Of a DNA stretch of 64,000 nucleotides, positions 63,752 through 64,000 are shown piece by piece; positions within the stretch are counted from its first letter, which is position 1; every line of letters starts with the position of its first letter. Below the pieces are notes generated by a model. That model ran no database searches and was not told the origin of the DNA. It was given only the letters and a program-made list of their open reading frames with translations. The DNA lies in assembly GCA_021521415.1 (NCBI GenBank), contig JAIQDT010000186.1, positions 1,216,001 to 1,280,000 of the forward strand, in the 5' to 3' direction. The translations under genes and the position numbers were made by a program. The DNA is from Bidens hawaiensis. Lineage: Eukaryota; Streptophyta; Magnoliopsida; Asterales; Asteraceae.

Positions 63752-64000
63752 CCAAGGAGAAAGAAGAAACATTTGATAACCCAAGCTAAACAGTACATCT
63801 GGGACGATCCGGATTTGTTTAAAATTGGTGCAGATCAGATGATCAGACGATGCATACCCGAGGAGGATGTCAGATCAGTTTTGGAACACACACATTCGTC
63901 TGCGTGTGGTGGTCATTTTAGTGGCCAGAAAACCGCCCGAAAAGTTTTAACGAGTGGTTTCTTTTGGCCTTCATTGTTTAAGGATGCTCACGAGTTGCGA
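63752..64000 (+). pseudogene. Athila-2 integrase, N-terminal part (runs off window)
   Basis: In the same frame: KKKHLITQAKQYIWDDPDLF, GADQMIRRCIPEED, then the HHCC zinc-binding start HTHSSACGGHFSGQKTARKVL. The window ends before the catalytic core. Confidence 0.85.

Larger units (their letters stand above)
57489..64000 (+). mobile_element. Second Athila-lineage element (Athila-2), truncated by window edge
   Basis: 5' LTR 57489-58649, tRNA-Asp primer site, gag, protease, reverse transcriptase, RNase H and the start of integrase on the plus strand. Inserted into Athila-1's 5' LTR; ACCAC at 57484-57488 is the presumed target site, whose partner is outside the window. Coding is broken by at least eight stops and one frameshift, and the reverse transcriptase catalytic box is mutated. 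Confidence 0.9.

Overview
This window reads as intergenic chromosome from a flowering plant, most likely a eudicot. The composition (dual-RNase-H Tat, SIRE-type copia, Athila, Tourist-like MITE, Helitron with an RPA gene) reminds me of Asteraceae, but that is inference. I find no convincing intact host gene, tRNA, rRNA or CRISPR. Nearly everything from about 4.26 kb to the right edge is mobile DNA, much of it nested.

Layout. (1) 1-4257: AT-rich intergenic DNA. (2) 4288-16705: a complete Tat-lineage Ty3/gypsy element on the minus strand, with a CGGGT target-site duplication and LTRs of about 940 bp. Its gag-pol is broken by stops and frameshifts. Between pol and the 3' LTR it carries an opposite-strand five-exon gene of the 'putative gypsy type transposon' type, with its own TATA box and poly(A) signal. 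A 227-bp tandem duplication straddles its left LTR/flank junction. (3) 17.3-23.5 kb: a long-TIR element whose left arm is split by a PIF/Harbinger-like element (TTA target site). That element contains a 340-bp MITE (TTA target site) and a decayed LTR-like segment. A 644-bp tandem duplication spans the nested junction. (4) 23729-29383: a Helitron-like element with a captured TIC40-like exon and a decayed RPA1-like gene, whose zinc ribbon is interrupted by an antisense integrase fragment. (5) 29927-30870: a small TIR element. (6) 31266-57488: an Athila element (Athila-1) on the minus strand. Its 3' LTR is split by a 12.5-kb SIRE-like copia element (32384-44881, TSD ACAAT, LTRs about 0.6% diverged). 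Its 5' LTR is cut at 57488 by a second Athila element (Athila-2, plus strand, 57489 to beyond the window).

The most interesting signal is promoter architecture. Three different LTR families carry clusters of short family-specific palindromes just upstream of the LTR TATA box: GCACGG..CCGTGC in Athila-1, AACTTCGCC..GGCGAAGTT in copia, and CCATCGCG..CGCGATGG in Athila-2. In Athila-1 and copia the same palindrome-plus-TATA module recurs inside the element, in front of accessory ORFs downstream of pol. Spacing in Athila-1 is nearly constant (palindrome begins 18-19 bp from the TATA box at three sites), and 3' splice sites sit directly before the start codons of the large 3' ORFs. This suggests the accessory genes are driven by U3-like internal promoters and spliced leaders. 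Many inactivating changes are stop codons explainable by C-to-T or G-to-A transition, as expected for methylated, silenced elements.
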